A DNA stretch of 64,000 bases from SIG603 sp964369415 (GCA_964369415.1 CAYJFP010000002.1:123554-187553); one strand, 5' to 3'; shown: positions 7,898 through 16,961, counted from the first letter of the stretch. The notes: generated by a model from the sequence alone, not told the origin. Translations and numbers: made by a program.

Positions 7898-9151
7898 TTA
7901 TTCGTAAAGTGGGTATTTTGCGCAGATTGAGTCTACTGTTTCTCTGATTTTATCGGCACTGTTTTCAAAGTCATTTACCGCTAGTGCTATACACTCAGCT
8001 ATTTTATCCATATCATCTTCTTTAAGTCCTCTTGTCGTAACTGCGGCTGTTCCAAGTCTTACACCACTTGTGACAAATGGGCTTCTTTGCTCGCCTGGAA
8101 TTGTATTTTTGTTTGCAGTGATATACACTTCGTCAAGTCTTTTTTCAAGCTCTTTGCCTGTTACTTCTAAATCTGACAAGTCAAGAAGCATTAAGTGATT
8201 ATCAGTTCCGCCTGAAACTAATTTAAGACCTCTTTTTGTAAGTCCGTTTGCAAGTGCTGCTGCATTTTTAACTATTTGCTTGCCGTACTCTTTAAATTCA
8301 TCTTTTAAAGCTTCGCCGAAGCACACTGCTTTTGATGCTATTGTGTGCATTAAAGGTCCGCCTTGAGTTCCTGGGAATATAGCCTTATCAACAGCTTTTG
8401 CGTACTCTTCACGGCAAAGGATAAGTCCACCTCTAGGGCCTCTTAATGTCTTGTGTGTTGTAGAAGTTACGATATCAGCATACGGTACTGGATTTGGATG
8501 AACGCCTGCCGCTACTAAACCTGCGATATGAGCCATGTCCACCATAAACATTGCACCACACGCATCACAAATCTCTCTCATTTTCTTAAAATCTATCTCT
8601 CTTGGATAGGCACTTGCACCAGCTACAAGCATTTTTGGTTTAACTTCCATTGCTTGTTCCATCAGTTTATCATAGTCGATAGTATGAGTTACGCTGTCAA
8701 CTCCGTATGGTACAAAGTTATAGTATGTTCCAGACATATTTACAGGTGAGCCGTGTGTTAAGTGTCCGCCCTCGTTTAAGTTCATGCCTAAAACAGTGTC
8801 ACCTGGCTGTAAAAACGCAAAGTAAACTGCTAAGTTAGCTTGTGCGCCTGAATGTGGCTGTACGTTTGCATGTTCCGCTCCAAAAAGCTCACACGCTCTT
8901 TTTCTTGCGATGTCTTCCGCTATGTCAACACATTCGCATCCGCCGTAGTAGCGTTTTCCTGGATAGCCTTCTGCATATTTATTTGTAAGAACCGAACCCA
9001 TAGCCGCCATAACTGCTGGTGAAACTATGTTCTCAGAAGCTATTAACTCTAAATTTCTTCTCTGTCTTTTCAATTCCTTTTCCATTGCCGCTGCAACTTC
9101 ACTGTCCACTGCGTTTAAAAACCCGATACTGTCTTGTAAATCTTTATACAT
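7898..9151 (-). CDS. glyA: Serine hydroxymethyltransferase GlyA
   Basis: PLP-dependent enzyme that converts serine and tetrahydrofolate to glycine and 5,10-methylene-THF, feeding one-carbon metabolism. The 417-residue length is typical. Visible motifs are LELIASENIVSPAV near 34, NKYAEGYPGKRYYGG near 53, HSGAQANLAVY near 98, and the PLP-lysine segment TSTTHKTLRGPRGG near 222-235, followed by PGTQGGPLMH. The start ATG at 9151 is behind AGGAGGATAAA. It is probably transcribed alone from the 187-base gap upstream of it, divergent to nth. Confidence 0.97.
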   Translation of the reverse strand: MYKDLQDSIGFLNAVDSEVAAAMEKELKRQRRNLELIASENIVSPAVMAAMGSVLTNKYAEGYPGKRYYGGCECVDIAEDIARKRACELFGAEHANVQPHSGAQANLAVYFAFLQPGDTVLGMNLNEGGHLTHGSPVNMSGTYYNFVPYGVDSVTHTIDYDKLMEQAMEVKPKMLVAGASAYPREIDFKKMREICDACGAMFMVDMAHIAGLVAAGVHPNPVPYADIVTSTTHKTLRGPRGGLILCREEYAKAVDKAIFPGTQGGPLMHTIASKAVCFGEALKDEFKEYGKQIVKNAAALANGLTKRGLKLVSGGTDNHLMLLDLSDLEVTGKELEKRLDEVYITANKNTIPGEQRSPFVTSGVRLGTAAVTTRGLKEDDMDKIAECIALAVNDFENSADKIRETVDSICAKYPLYE

Positions 9152-9286
9152 ACTTTTATCCTCCTAAGTAGTTCAAATATTTTTAGTTCATATCATTATA
9201 CTATTTTTTCCTATTAATATCAAGTATTCACTCTTCACTTTAAGGACATATTCGAAAAATTATTTCATTGTTTTTATATTTTTTTA

Positions 9287-9315
9287 TTGCAAAAACTAAT
9301 TAGAGAGTGTAAAAT
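9287..9315 (+). promoter_or_regulatory. Sigma-A-like promoter for nth
   Basis: TTGCAA (9287-9292), 17-base spacer, TAAAAT (9310-9315), located 24 bases before the nth start, in the divergent glyA/nth gap. Confidence 0.5.
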
Positions 9316-9338
9316 CAAAGTAATGAAGGAGTATTATT

Positions 9339-9977
9339 ATGACAAAAAAACAACGTGCGGCTTTGTGTGTAGAACTGTTAAAAAATGAATATCCCGATGC
9401 CATTTGCTCTTTGGAGTATCAAGACCCGCTTCAATTACTCATCGCAACGAGACTTTCTGCTCAGTGTACAGATGCAAGAGTAAATATTGTGACACCCGAT
9501 TTATTCGGGCGTTTTCCTACTTTAGACGACTTTTGTGAATCCAGTGCAGATGAAATTGAGCCTTATATCAAATCATGTGGACTTTATAAGACCAAGGCGA
9601 GAGACATTCACGCTATGTGCATTATGCTTAAAGAAGAATTTGGCGGCGTCATTCCAGATAGTATTGAGGAGCTCACCAAACTTCCGGGTATAGGCAGAAA
9701 AACTGCTAATCTAATGCTAGGCGACATATTTCATAAACCGGCTATAATAACCGACACGCATTGTATCCGAATAGCAGGTAGAATCGGCCTTACGACTAAT
9801 AAAGATCCGTATAAAGTGGAAATGGATTTAAGGGCGGTTATAGAACCTTCTGAAGGAAGTGACTTTTGTCATAGAATCGTACTTCATGGACGAGCAGTAT
9901 GCACTGCAAGAAAGGCATACTGCGAAAAATGCTGTCTACAAGACTGCTGTAAAAACAAATTAAAGGAGACAAAATAA
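9339..9977 (+). CDS. nth: Endonuclease III (Nth)
   Basis: Base-excision repair DNA glycosylase/AP lyase for oxidised pyrimidines. The 212 residues contain the helix-hairpin-helix LPGIGRKTANLM near 116-127 with the catalytic lysine, the catalytic aspartate in ITDTHCIRIAGRIG near 138, and the C-terminal [4Fe-4S] cysteines C-X6-C-X2-C-X5-C starting at VCTARKAYC. All key residues are present. The ATG at 9339 follows GAAGGAG. The stop codon directly abuts the start of the DUF362 gene, so the two are co-transcribed. Confidence 0.96.
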   Translation: MTKKQRAALCVELLKNEYPDAICSLEYQDPLQLLIATRLSAQCTDARVNIVTPDLFGRFPTLDDFCESSADEIEPYIKSCGLYKTKARDIHAMCIMLKEEFGGVIPDSIEELTKLPGIGRKTANLMLGDIFHKPAIITDTHCIRIAGRIGLTTNKDPYKVEMDLRAVIEPSEGSDFCHRIVLHGRAVCTARKAYCEKCCLQDCCKNKLKETK

Positions 9978-11084
9978 ATGTCAAAATCAAAAGTATATTT
10001 CACCGATTTAAGAACACACAACTCAATTAGCCTATTAGAAAAACTTAAAAAATTAATTTTAAAAGCTGGCATTGAAGAGATTGATTTCAACAACAAATTT
10101 ACTGCAATTAAAATTCACTTTGGAGAACCTGGAAACCTTGCATTTTTAAGGCCAAATTACTCAAAAGTTGTTGCAGACATTGTCAAAGATTTAGGCGGTA
10201 AGCCATTTTTAACCGACTGTAACACTCTTTATGTCGGCGGAAGAAAAAATGGACTTGACCATATTTCTGCAGCATATGAAAACGGATTCACACCGATGAC
10301 TACAGGCTGTCATGTAATTATTGCCGATGGAATCAAGGGAACTGACGAGGAGCTTGTAAAGATTGACTGCGAGCATGTAAAAGAAGCTAAAATTGGTAAA
10401 GCTGTCATGGACGCTGATGTTTTCATCAGTTTAAGCCATTTTAAAGGCCATGAACTTACAGGTTTTGGCGGTGCGCTTAAAAACATCGGTATGGGTTGTG
10501 GCTCAAGAGCCGGAAAAATGGAAATGCACAACAGTGGAAAACCTTTTGTTATTTCTGAACAATGTATCGCTTGTGGTATTTGTAAAAATAACTGCGCACA
10601 CGATGCTATTGAAGTTTCAAGCGAAAGTGCTTCTATCGACCATGATAAATGTGCTGGATGCGGAAGATGTATCGGCCGATGTCCTACAGATGCTATCGCA
10701 ACAGGTTTTGACGAGAGCTTTGACATTATAAATAAGAAAATTGCCGAATATACTCTTGCTGTTATAAAGGATAAGCCTTCTTTCCACATCAGTCTTGTCA
10801 TTGACGTTTCACCATATTGCGACTGTCATTCTGAGAACGACTTACCCATCGTTCCTGATGTTGGAATGTTTGCTTCTTTTGACCCCGTAGCACTTGATGT
10901 TGCTTGTGCCGATGCTGTAAACAGTCAGCCTCCTATCAACGGTTCAGTTTTACATTTAAGTGAGCACAACCACGATGACCACTTCAAGTGTACGCATCCT
11001 GATACTAACTGGGAAGCCTGCATAGAACATGCTGTTAAATTAAATCTTGGAAACGCAGAATACGAACTTGTCAATTTAGATTAA
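9978..11084 (+). CDS. DUF362 protein with two [4Fe-4S] ferredoxin motifs
   Basis: A 368-residue protein. DUF362 spans most of the chain (IKIHFGEPGNLAFLRPNY, FLTDCNTLYVGGRKNG, SLSHFKGHELTGFGGALKN). A bacterial ferredoxin insert near residues 193-240 carries CIACGICKNNCAHDAI and CAGCGRCIGRCPTDAI, two classic CX2CX2CX3C clusters. The C-terminal part returns to DUF362 (DFDPVALDVACADAVN-type segment). An electron-transfer role is clear from the clusters, but partner and reaction are unknown. It starts on the base after the nth stop with a GGAG site inside nth. A strong terminator follows. Confidence 0.9.
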   Translation: MSKSKVYFTDLRTHNSISLLEKLKKLILKAGIEEIDFNNKFTAIKIHFGEPGNLAFLRPNYSKVVADIVKDLGGKPFLTDCNTLYVGGRKNGLDHISAAYENGFTPMTTGCHVIIADGIKGTDEELVKIDCEHVKEAKIGKAVMDADVFISLSHFKGHELTGFGGALKNIGMGCGSRAGKMEMHNSGKPFVISEQCIACGICKNNCAHDAIEVSSESASIDHDKCAGCGRCIGRCPTDAIATGFDESFDIINKKIAEYTLAVIKDKPSFHISLVIDVSPYCDCHSENDLPIVPDVGMFASFDPVALDVACADAVNSQPPINGSVLHLSEHNHDDHFKCTHPDTNWEACIEHAVKLNLGNAEYELVNLD

Positions 11085-11090
11085 TATTAA

Positions 11091-11129
11091 ACCGACCGCT
11101 AAAAGTTAACTTCTAGCGGTCGGTTTTTT
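11091..11129 (+). terminator. Rho-independent terminator after the DUF362 gene
   Basis: Perfect 11-bp stem ACCGACCGCTA (11091-11101) / TAGCGGTCGGT (11114-11124) followed by TTTTT. It also lies before the 3' end of the converging NSS transporter gene. Confidence 0.95.
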
Positions 11130-11146
11130 CATCATTTAATTTTCAA

Positions 11147-12526
11147 TTAGCTTACAGAACGTCCTAAAACTAATGTAACAACTAAGATTGTTCCAACTGC
11201 AAGCGGGCATAAATATTTGATTAAAAACGGATAAATTTTTTCAAGTCTAAATCCCTTTTGAGAGCCTATTTTAATTTCTTCAATAGCATTTTTAGGCTTC
11301 CAAACCCAGCCTACAAATATGCAAGCTAGAAGTGCGGTAAACGGAATTAGAAGATTGTCCGTCCAATACTCCATTACTGTTCCCATCGGTAACATTTGAA
11401 TTCCATTTGTAAAGTCAAACCACGGGAGTTTAAGCTCTGGTAACGCTCCTTGTGACAAGGAGTATCCAAGACCTAAAACCAATGCAGCTGAGCAGATTAA
11501 TATTGTCGCTTTTGTCCTTGTTACTTTAAATTCTTCTACAACAAAGGCTACTACGCCTTCGAGTATGGACATCGACGAAGTAAACGCCGCAAAAGCTAAT
11601 AGAACAAAGAACAACAGTCCAAAAATATTTCCAAAAGGCATTGCTCCAAAAACATTTGGCAATGATATGAATGCAAAACCGCCACCGCCTTCTCCGACGA
11701 GCTCAGGATTTGTCGCAAATACTGCACACACTATCGCAACACCGGCAATAAGTGCTACCATACTGTCTAGAACAGTGATAAAACCTACACTCTTTGGAAG
11801 ATTGTCTTTTTTAGAAACATACGAACCGTAAGTTATCATTATAGCCATACCTAAGGATAGCGAGAAAAACGCCTGTCCCAAAGCCGCTATTACAGTGTCC
11901 ATGTTTAGATAGTTAATGTCAAATGAGAATAAAAACGCTAGTCCATCTTGTGCACCAGGTAAGGTGACCGCACGGACAGTAATCGCTATTAAAATAACAA
12001 ATAAAAGCGGCATAATCAGCTTACTTATTCTCTCTATTCCTGCACTGACTCCTTTTATTACCACAATGGCAGTGAGTGCCATAAATAGAACTTGCCAAAT
12101 TATAGGTTCAAATGGTTGTGAGATAAATCCAACGAAAAACGTCTCTGTACTCTCACCAAAATTTGCACCTGTTATATATGTGCCGATATATTTTATAACC
12201 CATCCACCTACTACTGCATAGTACGACAGGATTATAAAAGCCGTCACAACTCCGATTTTTCCAGCAAAACCCCATTTGGGATGTATTGCCCTATACGCTC
12301 CAACTGTGTTTTTATTAGAGTGTCTTCCAATAGCTATTTCTGAAATCATTATCGCCGCACCGATAAATGCTACAATTATCAAATAGACTACTATAAAAGT
12401 TCCTCCGCCGTTTTCTCCTACTCTTCCGGGAAATTTCCATATATTTCCAAGTCCAATAGCCGAGCCTGCCGCAGCTAAAATAAAACCTATATTGCTGGCA
12501 AACCCTCCTCTTGAAGCTTTTTTCAT
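11147..12526 (-). CDS. Na+-dependent neurotransmitter:sodium symporter family transporter
   Basis: Secondary transporter of the NSS/SNF family (LeuT fold), importing an amino acid or related solute with Na+. The 459 residues show the family start NIGFILAAAGSAIGLGNIWK and FPGRVGENGGG near 11-40, then about 11 to 12 hydrophobic segments; the sodium-site region of TM8 reads LAFAAFTSSMSILEGVVAF. Bacterial NSS proteins of this short type usually have 11 TMs. The substrate is not predictable. The start ATG at 12526 is behind AAAGGTGGGGG. It is a single gene, convergent with the DUF362 gene. Confidence 0.92.
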   Translation of the reverse strand: MKKASRGGFASNIGFILAAAGSAIGLGNIWKFPGRVGENGGGTFIVVYLIIVAFIGAAIMISEIAIGRHSNKNTVGAYRAIHPKWGFAGKIGVVTAFIILSYYAVVGGWVIKYIGTYITGANFGESTETFFVGFISQPFEPIIWQVLFMALTAIVVIKGVSAGIERISKLIMPLLFVILIAITVRAVTLPGAQDGLAFLFSFDINYLNMDTVIAALGQAFFSLSLGMAIMITYGSYVSKKDNLPKSVGFITVLDSMVALIAGVAIVCAVFATNPELVGEGGGGFAFISLPNVFGAMPFGNIFGLLFFVLLAFAAFTSSMSILEGVVAFVVEEFKVTRTKATILICSAALVLGLGYSLSQGALPELKLPWFDFTNGIQMLPMGTVMEYWTDNLLIPFTALLACIFVGWVWKPKNAIEEIKIGSQKGFRLEKIYPFLIKYLCPLAVGTILVVTLVLGRSVS

Positions 12527-12648
12527 ATTCCCCCACCTTTCTTAAATTTAGTTTACAATTATATCATACTTAATTAAAAATTTCAAGTTTATTCATAAAT
12601 TTGACATTTATACACAATTTATTAACATAAAGTCGGTCAACTAAATTA

Positions 12649-12678
12649 TTGACATATTTATTTATTTTATGATATAAT
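12649..12678 (+). promoter_or_regulatory. Promoter of the thiamine salvage operon
   Basis: TTGACA (12649-12654) and TATAAT (12673-12678), both consensus, with an 18-base spacer, placed 17 bases before the TPP riboswitch. Confidence 0.8.
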
Positions 12679-12694
12679 TACAAAAAATAATAAA

Positions 12695-12784
12695 TAAGGG
12701 AGCTTGTGTACAGGCTGAGAGGAAGTTTTGAACTTCGACCTTCAAACCTGATTTGGATAATGCCAACGTAGGGAACAACTTAGC
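12695..12784 (+). promoter_or_regulatory. TPP riboswitch (THI element)
   Basis: All the usual conserved blocks are present in order: GGGAGC near 12698, CTGAGA (12715-12720), ACCTGAT (12746-12752), GGATAATGCC (12755-12764) and GTAGGGAA (12768-12775). It binds thiamine pyrophosphate and represses the genes below it. It is followed immediately by a terminator hairpin, so control is most likely transcriptional. The target operon is tenA-thiM-thiE-thiD. Confidence 0.97.
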
Positions 12785-12787
12785 TTT

Positions 12788-12822
12788 AAAGTACCTTTAC
12801 GAAAAAGGTACTTTATTTTTTT
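12788..12822 (+). terminator. Riboswitch expression-platform terminator
   Basis: Stem AAAGTACCTTT (12788-12798) / AAAGGTACTTT (12804-12814) followed by A and seven or more Ts. It lies directly after the TPP aptamer and before the tenA ribosome site, as expected for ligand-dependent premature termination. Confidence 0.9.
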
Positions 12823-12844
12823 ATGAAAGGAACGGTGTATATTC

Positions 12845-13504
12845 ATGAGTACATCAAAAAGATTAATTGAGGCAACAAAGGATATTTGGGACAGCTACTA
12901 CACACATCCGTTTATTAAAGAAATCGCAAACGGAACCCTTGACAAAGAGAAATTCAGCTACTATATGATACAGGATTACCTTTATTTATTTCAGTATTCA
13001 AAGGTGTTTGCACTAGGTGTTTTAAAAGCAAGGGATGAAGCTACAATGGCTTATTTTTCAGGTGTACTTAACTATGTTCTAAATGGAGAAATGGAAATTC
13101 ACCGAGGATATATGAAGCGTCTTGGAATTACTAAGGAGCAAATTGAAAATGCTACTGCCGAACTTGACAATATTTCTTATACTAGCTATATGCTTGAAGT
13201 CGGATCAAGCGGAAGTGCGCTTGACGTTTTTGTAGCAGTCTTTGCTTGTGCGGTAAGCTATGCCTATATTGGTAAATATATTCTTGAAAACGGTGGAGAC
13301 ATAAATCACGAATTTTATGGTGACTGGATTAAGGCGTACTCTTCAGAAGACTATCAAAAAACAAATCTATCACTCATTGAAATGGTGGATAAAGCCTGCG
13401 AGGGCATTTCAGAAAAAGAATATAAAAGGCTTGAAGAAATAATGATTAACTGTAGTAAATATGAATACTTATTCTGGGATTTTTCTTACAATTCTGGAAA
13501 ATAA
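12845..13504 (+). CDS. tenA: Thiaminase II / aminopyrimidine aminohydrolase TenA
   Basis: Salvages degraded thiamine: TenA hydrolyses aminopyrimidine breakdown products to HMP and can cleave thiamine. The 219-residue length is typical. The family signatures FIKEIANGTLDKEKFSYYM and QDYLYLFQYSKVFA occur near residues 23-57, and the catalytic cysteine is Cys135 in VAVFACAVSYAYIG. It is the first gene behind the TPP riboswitch. Followed by thiM after 6 to 15 bases. Together with ThiD it supplies HMP-PP without de novo ThiC. Confidence 0.95.
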   Translation: MSTSKRLIEATKDIWDSYYTHPFIKEIANGTLDKEKFSYYMIQDYLYLFQYSKVFALGVLKARDEATMAYFSGVLNYVLNGEMEIHRGYMKRLGITKEQIENATAELDNISYTSYMLEVGSSGSALDVFVAVFACAVSYAYIGKYILENGGDINHEFYGDWIKAYSSEDYQKTNLSLIEMVDKACEGISEKEYKRLEEIMINCSKYEYLFWDFSYNSGK

Positions 13505-13519
13505 AAAGGAATGATAACG

Positions 13520-14341
13520 ATGAAACGATATTTTGACAATTTAAAAAAGAACGGTGCTTTAATTCACAATATTACAAACTATGTTACAGTAAACGACTGT
13601 GCAAACATTTTATTAGCCTGTGGCGGGTCTCCAATCATGGCTGATGCATATGAAGAAGTTGAAGAAATCACCTCGATATGCGGTGGACTTAACATCAACA
13701 TTGGCACACTAAACAAAAACACTATTCAATCAATGATATTAGCTGGTAAAAAGTCAAATGAGCTAAATCATCCTGTAGTTCTAGACCCTGTCGGCGCTGG
13801 CGCTTCCACTTTACGTACTCAAACGGCAAACAACTTGCTTAAAGAAGTTAAATTTACGGTTATTCGTGGAAATATTTCCGAAATTAAAACTCTTGCCGGT
13901 GGCAGTGGCATGACTTTGGGCGTTGATGCAAACGAGATTGATGCCATTACTGAAACTAACCTTAGTGAGGGTATTAAATTAGCAAAAGATTTTTCTAAAC
14001 AAACCGGTGCCATAATCGCTATTACTGGAGCTATTGACATTGTTGCAGACAGCAAAACTGTATATGTAATAAGGAACGGCAATCAATTCATGAGCAAAGT
14101 AACTGGAACTGGCTGTATGCTAAGTGCGATGCTTACTGCATTTGTTGTTGCAAATAGCAATAATGCTTTGGAAGCCACTGTTTCTGCTGTTTGCACAATG
14201 GGTCTTAGTGGTGAACTAGCCTATGAGAGACTTGGCAAAGACGGCGGTAATTCAACTTACCGAAACTATATTATAGATGAAGTTTGCTGTATGACAGGCG
14301 AAAAACTTCAAAATGGTGCTAAATATGAAATTAGAAACTAA
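13520..14341 (+). CDS. thiM: Hydroxyethylthiazole kinase ThiM
   Basis: Phosphorylates salvaged hydroxyethylthiazole with ATP. The ribokinase-like fold is indicated by LIHNITNYVTVNDCANILLA near the N terminus, GGSPIMADAYEE, LDPVGAGAS and the C-terminal KVTGTGCMLSAMLTAF, which holds the catalytic cysteine and anion hole. I place the start at ATG 13520, 9 bases after AAAGGA; an in-frame ATG at 13511 is only one base from that site. Its 3' end overlaps the start of thiE by about 17 bases. Confidence 0.95.
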   Translation: MKRYFDNLKKNGALIHNITNYVTVNDCANILLACGGSPIMADAYEEVEEITSICGGLNINIGTLNKNTIQSMILAGKKSNELNHPVVLDPVGAGASTLRTQTANNLLKEVKFTVIRGNISEIKTLAGGSGMTLGVDANEIDAITETNLSEGIKLAKDFSKQTGAIIAITGAIDIVADSKTVYVIRNGNQFMSKVTGTGCMLSAMLTAFVVANSNNALEATVSAVCTMGLSGELAYERLGKDGGNSTYRNYIIDEVCCMTGEKLQNGAKYEIRN

Positions 14342-14963
14342 TCACATGCTTTTATACGCTGTAACCGACAGGGCATGGACACAAAACAATACACTAGAAA
14401 GTCAAGTTCTGGAGGCTGTAAAAGGCGGTGTCACCTGTGTTCAGCTTCGTGAAAAAGACCTAAGCGATGAAAATTTTCTAAAACTTGCATTTAAAATCAA
14501 GCCAATCTGTAAAGAGTACAATGTTCCTTTCATCATCAACGACAATGTTCAGGTTGCGATTTCTTGTAAAGCCGACGGAATTCACATAGGTCAAGACGAC
14601 ATGGACACGGAAAAAACACGAAAATTAATCGGAAAAGACATGATTTTAGGTGTTTCGGCGGGTACGGTAGAAGAAGCTGTTACGGCATGTAAAAAAGGTG
14701 CTGATTATATCGGAGTCGGTGCAGTATTTAGTACATCTACAAAACTTGATGCAGATAGTATTTCCCTTGATACACTAAAAAATATATGTGACTCGGTTTC
14801 TGTCCCAGTTGTCGCCATCGGCGGAATATATAAGCACAATATGCATAAATTAAAGAACACCGGTATCTCTGGAGTAGCTCTAGTTTCTGCTATTTTTGCA
14901 AGCGATGATATTCGTGGTGAATGCACTGAACTACTCGAACTTTCCAAAGAAACAGTGTCATAA
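14325..14963 (+). CDS. thiE: Thiamine-phosphate synthase ThiE
   Basis: Joins HMP-PP and thiazole phosphate to give thiamine monophosphate. About 212 residues, TIM-barrel. The motifs LLYAVTDRAW, TCVQLREKDL, IINDNVQVAI, ADGIHIGQDDMD, LGVSAGTVEEA, DYIGVGAVFSTSTK and VAIGGI are all family hallmarks. The start is placed at ATG 14325 (giving MKLETNHMLLYAVTDR, which matches related proteins); ATG 14313 is also in frame. It overlaps the end of thiM, indicating coupled translation. Confidence 0.95.
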   Translation: MKLETNHMLLYAVTDRAWTQNNTLESQVLEAVKGGVTCVQLREKDLSDENFLKLAFKIKPICKEYNVPFIINDNVQVAISCKADGIHIGQDDMDTEKTRKLIGKDMILGVSAGTVEEAVTACKKGADYIGVGAVFSTSTKLDADSISLDTLKNICDSVSVPVVAIGGIYKHNMHKLKNTGISGVALVSAIFASDDIRGECTELLELSKETVS

Positions 14964-14981
14964 ATATTTAGGAGAATTATA

Positions 14982-15758
14982 ATGAAAAAAATATTAACTA
15001 TAGCTGGATCTGATTGCAGCGGAGGAGCTGGAATTCAGGCGGATATAAAGACAATTACAGCCCATAAGATGTACGCAATGAGCGCCATAACTGCACTTAC
15101 TGCTCAGAACACCTTAGGTGTATTTGATGTGGTCGATGTAGAAGCAAGTTTTGTCGAAAATCAGCTCGACTGCATATTTAAAGACATTTATCCCAACGCC
15201 GTGAAAATCGGCATGGTTTCAAACATTGAAATAATTAAATCTATTTCAAAAAAACTTAAAGAATACGGTGCAAAAAATATTGTAGTGGACCCTGTAATGG
15301 TGTCTACTAGCGGATGTAAACTAATCAGTGATGACTCTATAAATGCCTTGTTCGAGTACCTTTTCCCTTTGGCTACAGTACTAACTCCAAATCTTTTAGA
15401 AGCCGAAGTTCTATCTGGAATTTCTATAAATACTGAAGAAGACATGATTAAGGCCGCAAAAATCATATATGATAAAACCACTTCAAATGTACTTATAAAA
15501 GGCGGTCATCTTAAAGGAACTTCTTCCGATTTACTATATAATGGTAAAGAGAATTGGTACAAAGCCGACAGGATTGATAATCCAAACACACACGGAACAG
15601 GCTGTACCCTCTCCTCTTCTATCGCCTGTAATTTAGGAAATTCAATGAGTTTAGAAGAAAGTGTTAAAAATGCTAAAGAATACATAACTGGAGCATTAAA
15701 AGCACAGCTAAATCTAGGTCAAGGCAGTGGACCTTTGAATCATATGTATAATTTGTAA
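14982..15758 (+). CDS. thiD: Hydroxymethylpyrimidine (phosphate) kinase ThiD
   Basis: Phosphorylates HMP and HMP-P to HMP-PP. The 258 residues show the N-terminal TIAGSDCSGGAGIQADIKT, the middle VDPVMVSTSG and LTPNLLEAEVLSG, VLIKGGHL, and the C-terminal NTHGTGCTLSSSIACNLG with the catalytic cysteine. It starts with ATG behind AGGAG, 18 bases after thiE, and is the last gene of the salvage operon. No thiC, thiG or thiS is visible in the window. Confidence 0.96.
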   Translation: MKKILTIAGSDCSGGAGIQADIKTITAHKMYAMSAITALTAQNTLGVFDVVDVEASFVENQLDCIFKDIYPNAVKIGMVSNIEIIKSISKKLKEYGAKNIVVDPVMVSTSGCKLISDDSINALFEYLFPLATVLTPNLLEAEVLSGISINTEEDMIKAAKIIYDKTTSNVLIKGGHLKGTSSDLLYNGKENWYKADRIDNPNTHGTGCTLSSSIACNLGNSMSLEESVKNAKEYITGALKAQLNLGQGSGPLNHMYNL

Positions 15759-15821
15759 TTAATATCATTAGAAACTCACACTAAATTAGCTATTATGATA
15801 TTTGTTCTTTTTCTTACTATA

Positions 15822-15850
15822 TTGACTGCTACTTTCTAATCATATATAAT
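15822..15850 (+). promoter_or_regulatory. Sigma-A-like promoter
   Basis: TTGACT (15822-15827), 17-base spacer, TATAAT (15845-15850), 53 bases before the TrkA_C-domain gene. Confidence 0.65.
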
Positions 15851-15903
15851 ATAAATAGAAATTCACAAATAATTATTTATATTGCAAAGATTGGAGTGTT
15901 GTT

Positions 15904-16632
15904 ATGAATATTACTTCTGCACTTTTATTATTTTCTGTTTTCGCATTAATTTACCTTTTGATCGTCGAAATTTTTACAATTTTATTTAGATTGACAGGTC
16001 TTACATACGATAAGGCGCAGTTTCAGGTTATTTCTATGCTCACAAACAGCGGCTTCACAACTCAGGACAGTGAAGCTATAACATCTTCTAGAATTAGGCG
16101 TAGAATTGCTAAATTCACCATAATGTTCGGATATTTATTTACCGTAATTATAATGTCTTGTGTCGTAAATATATTTTTATCTTTAAGTCATTCTGAACTA
16201 CAAGATATGTGGACTTCTGCACTTGTAATTTGTTGTTTGTTTGTTCTACTAATCATGTTTTACCGCTCAAATTTCATGAAAAAGCTTTTAGATGATAAAA
16301 TAGAAAAAGTTGGAAAACGCCTAATGTTTGGAAAGAATACTAATCCGATAATCTTGCTTGATATATTTGGCGAGAGCGTAATGGCAGAGATAAGTTTAGA
16401 ACAAATACCAAAATCACTCGAAAATGTCAAACTCAAATATTCAGGACTTAAAGAAACTCACCGCATACAGCTAATTTTAGTTAAGAGAAATAACGAAACA
16501 AAAAGCATAATTAACGGAGAAGAAATTTTAATGCAAGGTGATGTAATTGTCGTGTTCGGAAACCACCATAATATAAGAACATTATTCAATTCCGGTATTC
16601 AAAAAAATGTAACAAAAGGAAAAATTAAATGA
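15904..16632 (+). CDS. Membrane protein with C-terminal TrkA_C (RCK_C) domain
   Basis: A 242-residue protein with three hydrophobic segments (about residues 3-27, 77-97 and 107-124) and a cytoplasmic C-terminal part, residues about 145-232, that resembles the TrkA C-terminal ligand-binding domain (LILVKRNNETKSIINGEEIL then MQGDVIVVFGNH). A stretch at about residues 40-55 (FQVISMLTNSGFTTQDSEAI) is typical of this uncharacterised family. TrkA_C domains bind small ligands and gate cation transporters; a role in ion homeostasis is inference. The stop codon overlaps the next start as ATGA. Confidence 0.75.
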   Translation: MNITSALLLFSVFALIYLLIVEIFTILFRLTGLTYDKAQFQVISMLTNSGFTTQDSEAITSSRIRRRIAKFTIMFGYLFTVIIMSCVVNIFLSLSHSELQDMWTSALVICCLFVLLIMFYRSNFMKKLLDDKIEKVGKRLMFGKNTNPIILLDIFGESVMAEISLEQIPKSLENVKLKYSGLKETHRIQLILVKRNNETKSIINGEEILMQGDVIVVFGNHHNIRTLFNSGIQKNVTKGKIK

Positions 16633-16946
16633 AAATATACGAACTAAGTGAATCTGAAAGAATTTTACTATCACTTGTCGGAGAAACGAATTTAGCAAAA
16701 CTTGAAGACAACAGACATTTTTGTATATCCTTAGATAAATAAGCATATTTTATACAAATCAACTATTATAAATTACAAAAAGAACTTTTAAATTCTGATA
16801 AATTGGTTGGTATGAATTTAGAAATGCCTGAAACCCACTGGACTTGTGCTTATCCGTTAGTTGCTGGTATAAGTTTATTAGTCATTATTATATGCTTTAT
16901 TCACTTTAAAAGAAAAAATGGTTGTAAATTTTATTATTTTAAATAG
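16629..16946 (+). pseudogene. Small membrane-protein gene interrupted by in-frame TAA
   Basis: An ATG at 16629, overlapping the previous stop (ATGA), opens a 37-residue frame (MKIYELSESERILLSL...) that ends at TAA 16740-16742. The same frame continues without any further stop for 67 codons to TAG 16944-16946. That second part has a clear transmembrane helix (YPLVAGISLLVIIICFIHF) and a basic tail. The simplest reading is a 105-codon gene encoding a cytoplasmic head plus one TM helix, broken by a single nonsense codon. Alternatives are a sequencing error, or two real small genes. No homologue is recognised. Confidence 0.55.
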
Positions 16947-16961
16947 GTGGTGTAAATTATT

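Noticed and set aside
10310..10801. 163-codon minus-strand frame inside the DUF362 gene
   Set aside because: It lies wholly within a well-supported ferredoxin-containing gene, and its product resembles no family.
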